DNA of 64,000 bases from Vigna angularis (GCF_016808095.1 NC_068978.1:31740160-31804159), one strand, 5' to 3'; positions 13,301 to 25,500 are shown, counted from the first letter of the stretch. Notes: a model not told the origin generated them from the letters alone. Translations and numbers: made by a program.

Positions 13301-15601
13301 CCAAATTAGAGAACCGAAAAATCCCAGAAGAATGCTATATTCCCTTATAATAAAAACCTGTGAATCCTGTTCATTGTTGAGAACAGGGTTGTCGACATTT
13401 GCATCAGGATCTCCAACACAATCTTTAACTTTCTTCAAATCAATACCTGTAAAGTATACCAGGAAAGAGTGAACAAGCATGCAACATATCCGTAATTAGA
13501 ATAATGTAACAAAACATTCCCCCAGAATATTTGAGATGACAAATGAGAAGTTTACTTAAATTTTTGGCAACCGATTTTAAAATGAGGTCTACGTACAATT
13601 ATAACTGATGGTACTGATAATATATTAAAATGACTGTTATACTACTTTGAAAAATGATAAGTCTAACTCAATTTTACAAAATTAATTTATAAGTTTACAT
13701 TCATTTATATATATACTTTAAATTCACTTTATTTTTAGTTCTAGTTCTAATAAAATCATGCATGCATGATAAGTTTGTTGTCTTTAACAGTGACTACCTT
13801 TAAAAATCATCTCAAATGTATGTCGATGAGTTGACTGTGCTAATTTTTATACTCAGTATAACTAATAATCTCTTATCATGCGAGCAAAAAGAAAAAGCCC
13901 TATGTGAGCTTTACAAGATTGGAGAAGTTCTGGCGTACACTCAAAATCAAACAGCAAAGAGAATCACAAGTCCACTGCAAAGTGTATCCAACATACCAAG
14001 AGATTTAATAACTTGGTCTGAGCATTCTTCAGTATACTTATTCTCTCTCATTGGGCAGCGGATTGAAAAGTCAGTCACATAGTCCCACCATTGCCAAGGC
14101 TTTCCACTTTCATTTGCCACTTTAAAGAAGCATACTTGACGTAAGTTTTGGATAACAACATCTTTACCACTATACCCTCTTTTGTAATCTAGCTCAGGAT
14201 CTGGTGCACAGTATCTTCCATTATTTATGCACTGGGATTTGCACTGTTCGCTCAATATAAATGCTTCTGGACAATACCAAGTTATATAGTGAGGGGTAAA
14301 CTTTGAAAACCCTTTCTGCTCTAGTAATTGAGCTGCCCCTTTAAAACCCTTGACAAAGTTAATTTCACTTTCACACTTTGGTCCACACTCATCATTGCTA
14401 CTTGTCCAAAACTCATACTCAACTCTCTCATCAGGGTGAGGAAGCGCCTCTCTCCAATCAAGATTCACATTAACCATTTCCCCACTAGAGAGAAAACTCT
14501 TGATTTTATCCCCTAGTGATTTGCTGATAAGGGCAGAAGGAATGTTGATCTTCTCAATATAATCGTCTTTGCTGGAACCAGTTCCTTCTTCAGGTGTGTC
14601 CATGGTGATCAATGGTTCTGTCCTATCATCTGCAACAAGAATGGCCGCTGCTCCACCTTTCTGTGCATTCCACGCCTTTAAAGTGAAGTAGCACTCTAAC
14701 AAAAGTGGCAAAAAGAAGTTCTACAGATTTTATCATTATCAACCATTGATATCAACAATTTTGTACCAATCAATACACAATAATGTGAAGCATATACAAT
14801 ATGTACCACAATCTTTCACAAGAAGTTAACATTACATTATATTGAAAATACCTTCCAAGTCTGTGATAGCAACGGAAAACTAATGTCAAGATACATATTC
14901 GATCGAGAAAGTTACCACCAACTGTCCGAGTGATGCCAAAATTGCATAAAAGGAAAAGAAATGCATTGCAATGCACAGAAGATTCAAATTTTCCATACGT
15001 ATAACAACATGGAACTGTATGTCAAAGAGTAAAAGAAACTCACACCAATGATCCTGACAGTTATTATCTTAATAAAAGCCAATTTATGAAAACCAAAAAC
15101 AACACTGAATAAACCTACACATTTTACAATACAGCAAAAACTTAGATGCAAATCCACTGTGACGAAACTCTAATTCTATTTGAACAAGCATGCTAAAAGC
15201 ACTTGAGTAACGCCATTTTAAAGTACTTAATGAACCCATCCGAGTCTTATACTTCTTTCCTTTGTTATAATTGACTGAAGAGCATTGAAAGGAGTGAAGG
15301 GTAGCTAACCTCCTCGATCAATAAGAACAAAGCTGGGGAAGGTTCCGGGCTTGGAACTCAACGAGGAATCAAAGGGTTTACATCCATTCTGATTGGTCTT
15401 GGGGTACACCACTGAGCCAATCATGGTTCCTCCATACTTGGGGACCCCAAAATTCCCAATTGCACATTCATATATACCTTTCAATGAATTTGGGGAAGTG
15501 ATTTTCAAATTGTTCTTCTCCACCACAAACGATCCCAAACAAGACCCACTAAGCAAAATCCATCCAAACCACAAAAAACTTTGCTTTGTCCTCATTGTCA
15601 T
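10369..15601 (-). CDS. Vacuolar sorting receptor (BP-80/VSR family), twelve exons
   Basis: Reading in reverse, the exons are 15601-15310, 14695-13997, 13446-13358, 13268-13199, 13119-13036, 12870-12794, 12688-12607, 12506-12424, 12330-12264, 11913-11785, 11489-11383 and 10464-10369. Every junction is GT-AG and keeps frame, giving 624 residues, the normal VSR length. It is a type I membrane receptor that sorts soluble cargo from the Golgi/TGN to vacuoles. There is a signal peptide (about 1-24), a protease-associated cargo domain, the central VSR domain ([30 protein letters not shown]), three EGF-like repeats including [13 protein letters not shown], a membrane helix (about 566-587) and a short cytosolic tail. 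The tail carries YMPL at 607-610, the tyrosine sorting signal that binds adaptor mu subunits. The start is the first Met before a hydrophobic signal. Nothing appears broken. I cannot assign the VSR subclade. Confidence 0.95.
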
Positions 15602-16125
15602 CAGATGTTGAACTCTTCCACTTCAATAGAGAAAGATCTCTATCAACAGAAAAGGCAAAAAAAATGTAGTTTTAGTTAACAACACCACTGAAATTGAAAT
15701 AACATGTTTGAAGCACTGTCTGGATCAAATGGAAAGCTTAGCTAAGTACAATGCATGCTTTGCTGAGAAGGAAACCCAGATGAGGAAAATGAAAATGAAG
15801 ACCAAAAACAATGGTTTTAGTGGTTGTTACGTGGGAGATGAGAAAATCATCCAAATCTAGAACCAATATGCGAAAGAAATGGACAATGGGGTGAATGGGT
15901 TAGTTATATTCAACGGTAATTGCACTCATTGCAATTCATATACACAACTGCCAACAATTACGATGGTCCAATGTGGTTCAACATTTTTATTCTTTTATGT
16001 TCTTTGTGAATATAAAATCTTTACCCCTCTGTATTTCTTTTCAGACTCTATATTTTGTTTAATTGTTACAAATAATAAAAAAATATTCAAATGTTTTCTA
16101 TTATACACCTTAACATGGTCACTAC
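15602..16125 (-). other. Upstream region of the vacuolar sorting receptor gene
   Basis: AT-rich DNA between the receptor start codon and the LTR-like block. It presumably holds the promoter and 5' untranslated region, but I cannot place a convincing TATA box or start site. Confidence 0.4.
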
Positions 16126-18671
16126 TGTGAGATCCCAAAAATTTAATCATAATTAAAATATCAAATCTGTACTTATTGCACTGCTGAGTCACCTGTCAGC
16201 TTCATTAAATGCGTCTCGTCACACGTTCAGTGCATTAAAAACGCACTCACTGCTGCATGCACGAGCGCCACTTGTCACGTTGGAAGGTTCTGAAGTCAGA
16301 GTGAGTGTGCAGGTGTCGGATCGGGAGACGTTCGTCCGCACGAACGTGGATCGAACAAAATGAGTTTCGAAAAACCCTTCCTCTCACCTGTATCACTCAT
16401 CTTCTTCCTCAGCACCTCAACTCTTCATCTTCTCCAACTTCTCTCTAGAACCTCCCAAACTTCTCTCTTCTGTAACTCACCGTTTCCTTCTCCGATCACG
16501 TTTCAGAACCGTAGGAACGTTCGTCCAGCTGTGATCTTCCTTTTGGACCGAACAGATTTTGAATCGGAACTGGTAAGTTCTCGTCGTCAACCGTTTATCT
16601 TTTCTGGTTTCATGCGAACCCTAGTTTTGGTTGCATGCATGGGTTATAGGTTTGAGTTATTCTGATTTTTGGTGTTTTAGACTAAGTGGAAGTTGTTGAG
16701 TGAACCTGGGTGTAGAACGCTGTTAGAGGTCGAACCAAAATCTTGCATTTGGGAGTACACTGCTAACCAGGTAAGGGAAGCTTAATAATTTGATCCATAC
16801 GTATATGATTGTGTGCGAGCATGATAGAAATAGAATGTATGAGATGTATGCTGTGTTTGATTATGCTTGAACGATCGCTGTTATGCATGAATGAATATGG
16901 TATGCGCTGGCTGATATGCATGAATTGAATACTGAACAATTTTTGTATAGTATGATTTAATGTGAAATCCATATAGTATGGGAATTAAATGATGAAACAG
17001 AAGTAATAAAATTATGAATCGTATGAAAAATGTTAAGCTTAGATGAAGATGAAAATATGAAATATAATGATCCTGTCATATGATAAAATACGTTCGTTAT
17101 CGTACGGTCATATACCGTTCGGTTTCTCTGAAAATGATTTAGAGTGAAATTCTTTCATTTGGAAAGGATTCTGTCTTAGAACGAGCGTCCCCAATTGAAA
17201 TGCTATTTGAGCGTTCGTCCCAATAGCGCTTGGTTTATACCAAGCGTTCGTATTAAGTAGCGCTCGGTCTTACACCTAGCGTTCGTCCTAATAAGCGCTC
17301 GGTTTATGCCAAGCGTTCGTCTTAAAGTAGCGTTCAGTCTTATACTGAGCGTTCGTCCTAATAGCGCTCGGTATTATACTTAGCGTTCGTCCTAAGAAGT
17401 GTACGGTCTTATACCGAACGCTCGTCAATATCCTTGATTCCAAAACGTACGTAAATAGTGTTCGTCACAGATTTTTAGTAAATGAATATTCGTTTGCGGT
17501 CATTGACTGGAGGTCGATCCTGTTAAACAATTGTCCTCAGAGTACTAAATAAATCATCTGGTTATATCCTTATCCTTTTGAATTTAGATCAAAGTCTTTA
17601 AATTTAAATTATCCTAAAACACTTACATTATATCGCTATGAGTCGGTTCATTCAACCGATTTTAGCAAAAGTAACGTTCGTCATGTTCAGCGTGTCAACT
17701 TTATTGTTTTGAAAAGAAACCCCACGGTCTCACGCCTGACGTTCGTCCTCGTAGAGGATTGAACGCTCGTCTTTTTATGGAAGTGGAACATAGAATGAAA
17801 AAGTGAATAAAAGGAAGTATTAAGGTGTGCGAACACCATAAGAAGTGAAATTATGATTTTGGTATTTGAACGAGCGTTCCATGGAGGAACGACTCTGTTG
17901 TATATTGAATATTAAATTTGGTAAAGTATGACTGTGGATAAGTTAAGCCTCGCAGTCCATCCTGATGTTCCGTGAATACTATCTTCATGTAGAGGAAGTA
18001 TGTCATGTGTGGGAACGGCAGGAGGTCCTTAGTCCATAAGTTAACATGGGCGACGTAAGAACGGACTGACCTTGAGTGGCAGCTGTTTGGTGTATCCCAG
18101 TTACCACACCACTCGGGTGCAAGGACGCTTGTAACTACACAGATTCATACAGTCTGGACGGTCGGTCTAGTATTTATATATTTACGCTTTGGATTATGTA
18201 ATATGTATTGAAGTTATGTGTTTTGTTTGAGTAGAAATGTTGAAGTATGAATTTAAATTACTTAAGCTTACCCCTTCGTTCTTCTTTGTGTTGTCATCTT
18301 GTTATGTACGTTCGTCCTGTCCTTGCAATGATCATCCGTGTGGATGTGAGCAGATGGTGGTGCGTCCCTTGAAGAAATGCTAGAAGAAGAAAATTTGGAG
18401 GACGCAACTCTGGTGGACGTTGAAGTTAAAGCCGAGCCCTAGAGCGCTCGCTCGTGTGTTTTAGTTTCGTTAAGTTTATTTTGTGGACGTTCGGTTATAG
18501 TTTTGTAAAGCCGTTCGTCCTTGAACTCTTGTCTGTTTAAGCGTTCGTTATTTCTGTATCTTTATGCCGTTCGACACTTAACGCTCGTTCGGTTTTTGTA
18601 AGACTGCACTGTTTATTTACTTAATGTAATTAATTCTGATTATGGTAATTACTATATTTTGGGATGTTACA
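16126..18671 (+). mobile_element. Probable solo LTR of a Ty3/gypsy (Tekay-like) element
   Basis: The 2.5-kb block begins TGTGAGATCCCAAAA and ends TTTTGGGATGTTACA, so it starts TG, ends CA and its ends are near-perfect inverted repeats. It is richer in CG words (repeated GTTCGTCC) than its surroundings, lacks coding capacity, and has a degenerate hairpin array at 17210-17426. Such ends and length fit large chromovirus LTRs. I found no 5-bp target duplication (ACTAC before, AGATA after), so an unequal or truncated LTR, or another TIR element, remains possible. Confidence 0.5.
17210..17426. repeat. Degenerate ~34-bp tandem array of hairpin-forming units
   Basis: About six units, each resembling AGCGCTCGGTYTTATACC followed by RAGCGTTCGTCCTAAT. 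Each unit is self-complementary: CGCTYGGT pairs with ACCRAGCG around a TTATA loop. Direct repeats and small inverted repeats therefore coincide. Confidence 0.8.
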
Positions 18672-19654
18672 AGATATATACCGTATGATTAGATTTATGC
18701 CACTAAATAATGTCATGATGGTTTATAAAAGTTTTAAAAATTTACAAGTATAAAACTGACAAAATGGAATAATTGAAATAAAATTTAATCATACTTTAAT
18801 GTATCAAAAGTAATATATTTAAGGAAAATATATATTGACTATTAATTTTTTACAACTTTTTTACACTTGACGTGGCTTCCTAGGTGACATTCCATTTTAA
18901 TTAAAAAAAAAATCCATGCTGGCAGGGAGGGAGAAGGCCCGATGGTTTTGAAATTAGAGTAATTTTATGATTGAAAACTAGCATAGAAGTTATTCGTTGG
19001 TCTCTTCTTCTTGGTCTTGAAAACTCTCTCCCATACCCTTCTTTTTTTCTCGAATAACCAATTCATACCCTTCTTCTTTATTGAAGACCCTGTTCCATTA
19101 TTGTCACTTTTATTAGCAAAATGTTGAAGCTATAAAGTTTTGATAATGTCCAAATTTAAATCTCAAAAACTCACAGGTCATTATGAAAACTTGTTATTTG
19201 TGAAAAGCTTTTGTAACAAGTAGAAGTTTGTATAGGACTTAAAATAGTTTTTGTTTCCATGTATTTTATCCTTTAAATTGTTTTTTGGATTCAAAAATTC
19301 TCTACAATAATTTATTAACTAAAGAAGTAATCGATTATCATAGAGCAAGTTTGTTAAAAGCCAAAAACTAAAAATGGTTTCTGGAATAATCGATTATTAG
19401 GAACTGATAATCGATTATGGCTAATCAATTACCAGGAACTGATAGTCGATTATGGTTAATCTATTATGACTTATAATAATCGATTATCATGACTAGTCCT
19501 TGAAGTTTTTTAGCACTTTTTTGGCCGCTGTATTTTCATTAATTGCATAATCGATTACCTAAGTGAGATAATCGATTATCATAGCGAGAAAAGTCTAACA
19601 ACGGATTTTTGGAAGTGTCCTTGAGTGAAGTCTTTATACAGAAGTGTTAGACTC
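18672..19654. other. AT-rich intergenic DNA with a palindromic repeat cluster
   Basis: No gene is seen. A short GC-richer patch at about 18870-18950 could be a MITE remnant but has no clear partner. The AATCGATTAT cluster is listed separately. Confidence 0.5.
19320..19580. repeat. Cluster of AATCGATTAT palindromes
   Basis: Seven exact or one-mismatch copies of ATAATCGATTATC within about 260 bases, unevenly spaced (near 19329, 19388, 19407, 19441, 19478, 19547 and 19569). The core AATCGATT is a perfect palindrome. It directly adjoins the CACTA-associated protein remnant. Confidence 0.85.
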
Positions 19655-20120
19655 TCATTCAAACACACATGTTGATGAGAACAACGTTTTTCCAAGTATA
19701 TCTATAGAGTCTTCATCATGATTTTCATACATGTTTCTTTTTTCTTCCAATACGATTGACCATCTCTGGTTGGTTGGATTAGTGACATAAAATATTTGTT
19801 TTTCTTGACTAGCTATAATAAATGGTTCATCCATATAACCCATCTTGTTAAAAACCACCAAAGTGAAGCTAAGGTCATCCATCCCCATACTCCAATTGCT
19901 ATTAACTCATTTATATTTGAAAACTGACACTTTAAAACTTATAGAGTCAACTTTCCATATTCCTTATATTATTTCGAAGTAACTCATGCATGTTGTAATT
20001 GGATTTTTATCATTATAATTAATCAAATGTATAGCCTTAGCTTGAAGCCTAACCTTACTATTTTGAACTATAATTTTGTCATCTTTCTCTTTGAATGAAA
20101 ACAACCTTAAGTTGTCTCCC
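19655..20120 (-). pseudogene. CACTA-associated DUF4216-type protein, fragment
   Basis: Reverse reading gives IWKVDSISFKVSVFKYK, MDDLSFTLVVFNKMGYMDEP, FIIASQEKQIFYVTNPTNQR and WSIVL in one frame. This is the pattern of the DUF4216 domain found in TNP2-type proteins of En/Spm (CACTA) transposons. In-frame TAA and TGA codons at about 19930-19970 and about 19900 interrupt it. Only a fragment remains and no transposase core is seen nearby. Confidence 0.7.
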
Positions 20121-20969
20121 ACGAAATTGATTTTAAACAAATTAATTCTTATAAAAACTATATAAAAGAATTAGTCAAACAAAATAAATATAATAAAATA
20201 ATAAAGATAAATAAAATAATAAAAGATTAAAAAAAATTAATGACAGAAAAACAAGAATTGAAAAGATAAAAAGAGATAAAAATAAAAATATGTTGATTCC
20301 TCTACTTTTCCAAAATAAGATTCTTTATTGGTTATCTAAAGATTATTGTTCAATTAATTATTGTCTTAGATTTTCAAATTAATCAATGTAAATTCTTAAT
20401 TAATTTGTTAGTGTTCTCATTATTAACCACCAAAGTACATTTTTAATTAAAAGTAAGAACTTTGTCGATTAATAATAGTAAATTTAATCAAAGTACATTC
20501 TCAATTAAATATTACTATGCCTAATCATATTTTTTTACCTCTTATATCAAGTAAAAAAACTAATTGGATGAGGCTCATATGATTGATAAAATCTCATTCA
20601 ATCACATGAAAGTTTCTAAATTTAATCAAAGTAGATTCTCAATTAAAATTAAAAATCGTTGGACTCATGATTGATATGTTATGTAGATTTAACAGTGTGC
20701 TAACTTGCTACAATGTAAAAATCATCCCTTTTACTTGATTAAGAAGCAAAAAACATAGATAAAAATAAATCCCAATAAGAATAAAAAGAACAAACAAATT
20801 TATTCATGTAAACTAAGAATCCAATTAAGAAATTACAGCAAAATCAATTCTAGAGGCTTACAGCAAAATCAACTCTAGAGGCTTACACTTTATGGAATAT
20901 AGAAATAACATGAATAGAAGAAGAGATGGTGAAAAACTAGAAAGATGGTGGAGATGACGAAATTAGGTC
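20121..20969. other. AT-rich intergenic DNA, no gene seen
   Basis: Runs of AATTAA and short direct repeats (for example CTAGAGGCTTACA twice near 20850-20886). No open frame resembles a known protein. Confidence 0.5.
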
Positions 20970-21732
20970 TTCTAATCGATCGTTCTGTAAGTGTAGTTGT
21001 CGGAAGAAAGCACGCCACCCAACTCATCAAGCACAGCAATCCTGCTATCGTTGAAAGTGGATCTGCCGTTGCCATTACCGAAGTTGTTGCTCTGAAGCCA
21101 AGCGTAGGGCCAGAAAACGCTAGAAACTCGAGGGCCCTGGTACATGAGCCGCAGAACATTCTCGAAGTCGAAGAAGAGCCTGTAGAAACCGGAGGAGTGG
21201 TTGCTCCGGCTTCTCGAGGAAACGAGGTTGGTGCTCCCACTCAGAGGCTGGTTTGGAAGAAGTGTGTTGGTCGGGAAATCGAAGCTCTGCCACAAAACAG
21301 CGCTGTCGGAGGAATCTTCGAGGAGTACGAGGTTGCCGGTGTCGTACAAATGTAAGCGGACTTGTCTGGATGAGGTGGCGGTGCCGGTGGACCACACTTG
21401 CAAGTGACCGGCGTCGGTGAGTACGAGGTTACCGGATTTGAGAAGGGAGAGCGTGGAGCGTTTTCCGTTAACCGGTTGGTCCCGGTTGGCGATCCAAACA
21501 AGGGTGTCGGGTGAGTGGGTGTACCATACTGCGAAGCAGAAAGCGTTTTGTCCGACGGCGTAAAAGCCTGCTGTGAATGTTGGTTTGGGTGATGACACTA
21601 TGACTTCTTCTTTGAAGTTCTCTATGGAGAGAGAGAAGGAATGAAGCATGAAAACTATGGAAGAAGATGATGAAAACTATGGAAGAAGATGAGAGGAACG
21701 AGAAGAGCCAAACACAGTGTTGAAGCTGCCAT
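20970..21732 (-). pseudogene. Truncated inverted copy of the lectin receptor kinase 5' exon
   Basis: From the ATG at 21732 to about 20970 the reverse strand repeats the first ~245 codons of the receptor kinase at 6406. About 7 of some 217 aligned residues differ after the signal peptide. A 22-base tandem duplication (about 21645-21690) and a small deletion in the signal-peptide region cause a frameshift to TAG, and the copy stops after NYTYRTID. No PAN, membrane or kinase part follows. Upstream of the ATG it shares nothing obvious with the intact gene and has its own TATA-like TTTAAATA at about 21790. It cannot make a receptor; at most it could give antisense or small RNA. Confidence 0.93.
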
Positions 21733-23479
21733 TAATGGGATGTTTGTATGGTATGGTCTGTTACGCTTGTACGTGATTTGTGAGTATTTAAAGCGATAAA
21801 GGAAGAATCAGTCTAACACAGTAGCTCAATAGTGGAGCTGAACATGACGCAATGCTCAATGATTATAAGGTAGATATTATATATGATTGAGAAATCAGAA
21901 AGTCAAAGGAAATTCAGCATTGGAACTTTCTTGGTTAAGAATCTTACATCACTCGATTTAACGAACAAAGGATAATGTTGTTTTAATAATTTTTTTATAA
22001 TACTTACATGTAATTGTTTCTTTTAAATATACGAATCAAATACGTAATTTATTGTTAAAATAATATTAGAAAAAGTTATTAACATATAATAATTCTTTAA
22101 TAAATTCTGTTTATAAATTATTTAAGCTCGTGATCTGAAATTTATTATTTATTAGAGTTATTATATGTATTTTTAATAATTAAAAATAGAGATATCATAT
22201 AAAAATAGATCAAATTTATAATATACAAATGAGTAAAAACTTTACGTTATAGTTATTTTAAGGTTGTGTAAAGTTTAAAATAAATAAATATTTTTTTTCT
22301 TGGTTTAATAAATATCAATTTTTTATTTTAATTTAGTGAAATGTTTTTGACATAGTAAATAATGTTTTAAATTAATATTTGAATTGTTTATATTATTTAA
22401 CATATTTTTCATAAATATTAATTCATAATATTATTTAATACGTAAAACAAAATTAACACTGTTGAAATTAAAAAATACATTTATTATCTTTTTAGGTATA
22501 GAAAAGTTTATAAAAGTTTGAGATAAAAATAAATTTTAATTTTGCTTTCAAAATTGATTGAGTTGATTTGATTAAGTTGTTTTGAAGAGTCGTATTTGAT
22601 TTAGAAGTAGGCAAAGCAGATGAACTTGCAGGGAAGACTTAGCAACTCATTCATGTTTTAGTATACTTTGATGCCAAAAGTCATAGTTCAAATATAGAAA
22701 AAAAGAAATAGCTAGTGATAGCACCGATCAACCAAACTCTTTTCTTATTACATGAATTTGGTTTTCATGAATCACATAATTGTAGACCAATCTTACAAAC
22801 ATCAATGACCTTAACAAATTTACATCATTGGTTTTCTTCTTTCCTTTTCGCAAATAACATTCTTTGTAAGCCATCTAAATGACCTTAACAAATTTACGTA
22901 ATTTTTTAACGGTATATAGTATCTCCTAAGATACAATATATTGTTACTTTGTTGTGGAAAGACAGAAAATAATGTTTTAAACCATATAATCTTCCAATTT
23001 TGGAGGGTCAAGTTCTCTTGCAAATTGCTGAAGCCTCAAATTCAGATATATTTTTTTAGGTATTTATTTCCATCAACCATGCAAATTAGTCCAACTTATG
23101 GAACAAGGACCTCTTCATCATTCAACTTCTTCTGACCACTCTTCTTCTTCCTCTTGGTCACTTCATCTTTTCTTATGATTAGAATGAAGGTTGGGAATAA
23201 AGAACTCTAAGTGAGTGATTAACCACTTTGATGAGATAAATTATGTTTAGACAAAATTGTTTAAGAATTCTTTATTTTAAAATTTAACAAAAATCATCTA
23301 ACAAAATCATGTCTATCAAAATGACCGTCTAAGATAATGCATTAAATATTATTTTTATCTAAATAATATCCAAAACGCAGTAGACTATTCTAAACGCTAA
23401 CGATTAGCGTTGTGCAAGCCAATTACATCTCAAAGTTGCCAAGAGAATAATTCGATAAGTCAAAGGCACAAGTGATTTT
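21733..23479. other. AT-rich intergenic DNA, no gene seen
   Basis: The first ~200 bases are the upstream region of the receptor-kinase copy. The remainder is AT-rich with no recognisable protein or RNA gene. Confidence 0.5.
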
Positions 23480-23850
23480 GGAGTTCACATGAAGCAAAGA
23501 ATTTAAGTTTGTTGGTTTTTCTGATAGTGATTGAAGAGGTTTTATCGATGATATGAAAAGTAATCATACTACTATTTTACTCTTGGATCAAGTGTTTTTT
23601 CTTGAAGCTCAAAGAAACAAAAAATTATGGCTCAATATAGTGCATAAGCAAAGTTTATTGTAACAGCAACAATTGTCAATCAAGTTTTATGGTTAAGAAA
23701 TATTTTAATGAATCTAAATATCAAGTAAAAAGAAAGTATCAAGGTTTTTGTTAACAACCAAACTGCTTACAAAATCGCTTTCATTAAGCAAGTTTGAGCT
23801 TTGAAGACAAAATATTGGTATTTGTAGCTCCTAAGACAGGGAGAAGTGCT
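23480..23850 (+). pseudogene. Ty1/copia RNase H-region remnant
   Basis: Across frames the DNA reads KFVGFSDSD, DDMKS, AQRNKKLW, a QQQLSIK stretch matching the usual ATxAVNQ, and NNQTAYKI. These follow the order of the copia RNase H domain. Numerous stops and frameshifts show long decay. No LTR could be matched. Confidence 0.7.
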
Positions 23851-24176
23851 AGAAAAATGTTTCAAAACTTAAACATGTCCATATTTTGATTATGTTTTTA
23901 TTTTATTTTTTGTCATTGTTTGCCCAGTTTTAAAGTGTTATCTTCTATTCATGCATTTTATTATGTGACTTATTTCTAGGACCAAATTGTTAATGGATGG
24001 TTATTTTTTAAGTTTTATAAATTATAGTGTTTTCTGATTTAATAAAGTAAGTTTTCATTGTTCTCCTTCTAAAATCTTTCACGTTCTCATTCCTGTTTCC
24101 TATCCTGCAAATTATGCTTTCTTATTAATTATCAACACCTGCATTATTTCCCTTGGACAAGTCCAATGATTTTGTA
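23851..24176. other. Intergenic DNA, no gene seen
   Basis: AT-rich DNA between the copia remnant and the P4-ATPase pseudogene. Confidence 0.5.
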
Positions 24177-25060
24177 TCATTTTAAAATATCACTGCAACC
24201 ATGTCTACAATCAGTTTTGTACTTCAGATGCTGATGTTCTCTATTTGTAGATTTTAACCCGTAGTTAGCTATAGCACCAGTCAAGAGCTTTCTGCAATCA
24301 ACCTCTGCAGTGCCATTTATAATTATCTGCTGCATATCTCCACTCAGTCTCTTGCTTATAACCAGTAAGAACCCAGACCTTAACTTCAGCTTGCCACACG
24401 GACTCAGTGACTTCTGGTGCACCCTCCAGCAGCTCATCCTCAATTCCAGTTGGTCCAAGTAGCTTTAGGTTGCATTCTATAAGAGCCCCCATTTGATGTA
24501 GTTTTGCAGCTCGATCAGTCAATGAAGTGCTCGTATCTTCATACATGTTTAGCCTCTCTTCAAGTTAGGCATCTAAAGATCCCTGGAGGCAACTACCAGA
24601 ATTCGTAAACCTTGCATAGAATGTTCACTTAAATGACTAAGTTTCATGGTGTTTGCCATTGTTGCCTCAAGAGCCAGGTGCTAAAATGCTAAACATTGAA
24701 GTGTAGATGCCTTTAACCAACACCTTAACAACATTATTTAGAAACAGGATAACAACAGACATTCTCCTTCGCACACTATCAAATACATGCAGGGCCAACA
24801 CATCCAACCAATAGTTCACGCAGAAATTATTAGGTAACTGAATATAAACCACCTAAAACATAAAAGGCTGCAATAGTATATGCAGTGTAAGTATAATTCA
24901 ATTTCCTCAAATACTAAAGCCCCACCTAGAGCTCGCTCATCAGAAGACTCTACCTGGTAATCTATACCTTCTATGTCTTCATTTGATTCATTTTTTCCAT
25001 AACTGGAAACTATACTACTACTTGCAATGGGGACCACGGTACTATGCTTCAAGCTATGCT
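24177..25060 (-). pseudogene. ALA1: P4-type phospholipid-transporting ATPase (ALA1-like), truncated
   Basis: Reverse reading across frames gives, in the family's order, IDYQVESSDERAL, LDVLALHVFDSVRRRMSVV, VKVLVKGIYTSMFSILA, STSLTDRAAKL, ALIECNLKLLGPTGIEDELL, KVWVLTGYKQET and MQQIIINGTAEVDCRKLL. This is the nucleotide-binding part of a flippase. The phosphorylation DKTG segment and all membrane helices are absent, TGDK has become TGYK, and several frameshifts and stops break it. The parent gene is not in the window. It lies about 440 bases downstream of the WTF1 gene on the same strand. Confidence 0.88.
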
Positions 25061-25500
25061 AACATTAATTAGTTAAACATATTGTTTTTGTTTCCGATAT
25101 ATAAAACCACTCAAAAAGTTAGTGAACACAATCTAACCAAAGAACAGCCAATTGTGTAGCTTTTATTATAAGCCAATGAAGTACATAGTGAGAGATGTGG
25201 TTTCTTGAACTGCTTTGATTCTAGCCTTCGTTTTTTTAATGCATTTCAAGATATTTTGTGCTTCTCTAGTGCCAAATGTTTGTTACAATTACTAAGGCCA
25301 AGAAATGCATTTTAATTACTATAAAATAATTTGCTAATCTGCAGAGCTCGCAATTGATATTCAACCTTCTATACAGATCACCTTTAAAAGGAGGATCAAA
25401 CAAGTAAAAACAAAGTTGAATACAACAAGCGCAGTGTAAAGCATCCATCACAAATCAGGCAGTACAAATCAAACTCCAAGCTTGAAAGGTCTTATGGAGA
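25061..25500 (-). other. 3' flank of the WTF1-like gene
   Basis: Likely 3' untranslated and spacer DNA; I see no separate gene. Confidence 0.45.

Noticed and set aside
13816..14082. 88-codon forward frame
   Set aside because: Antisense shadow over the end of the second exon of the vacuolar sorting receptor and its intron.
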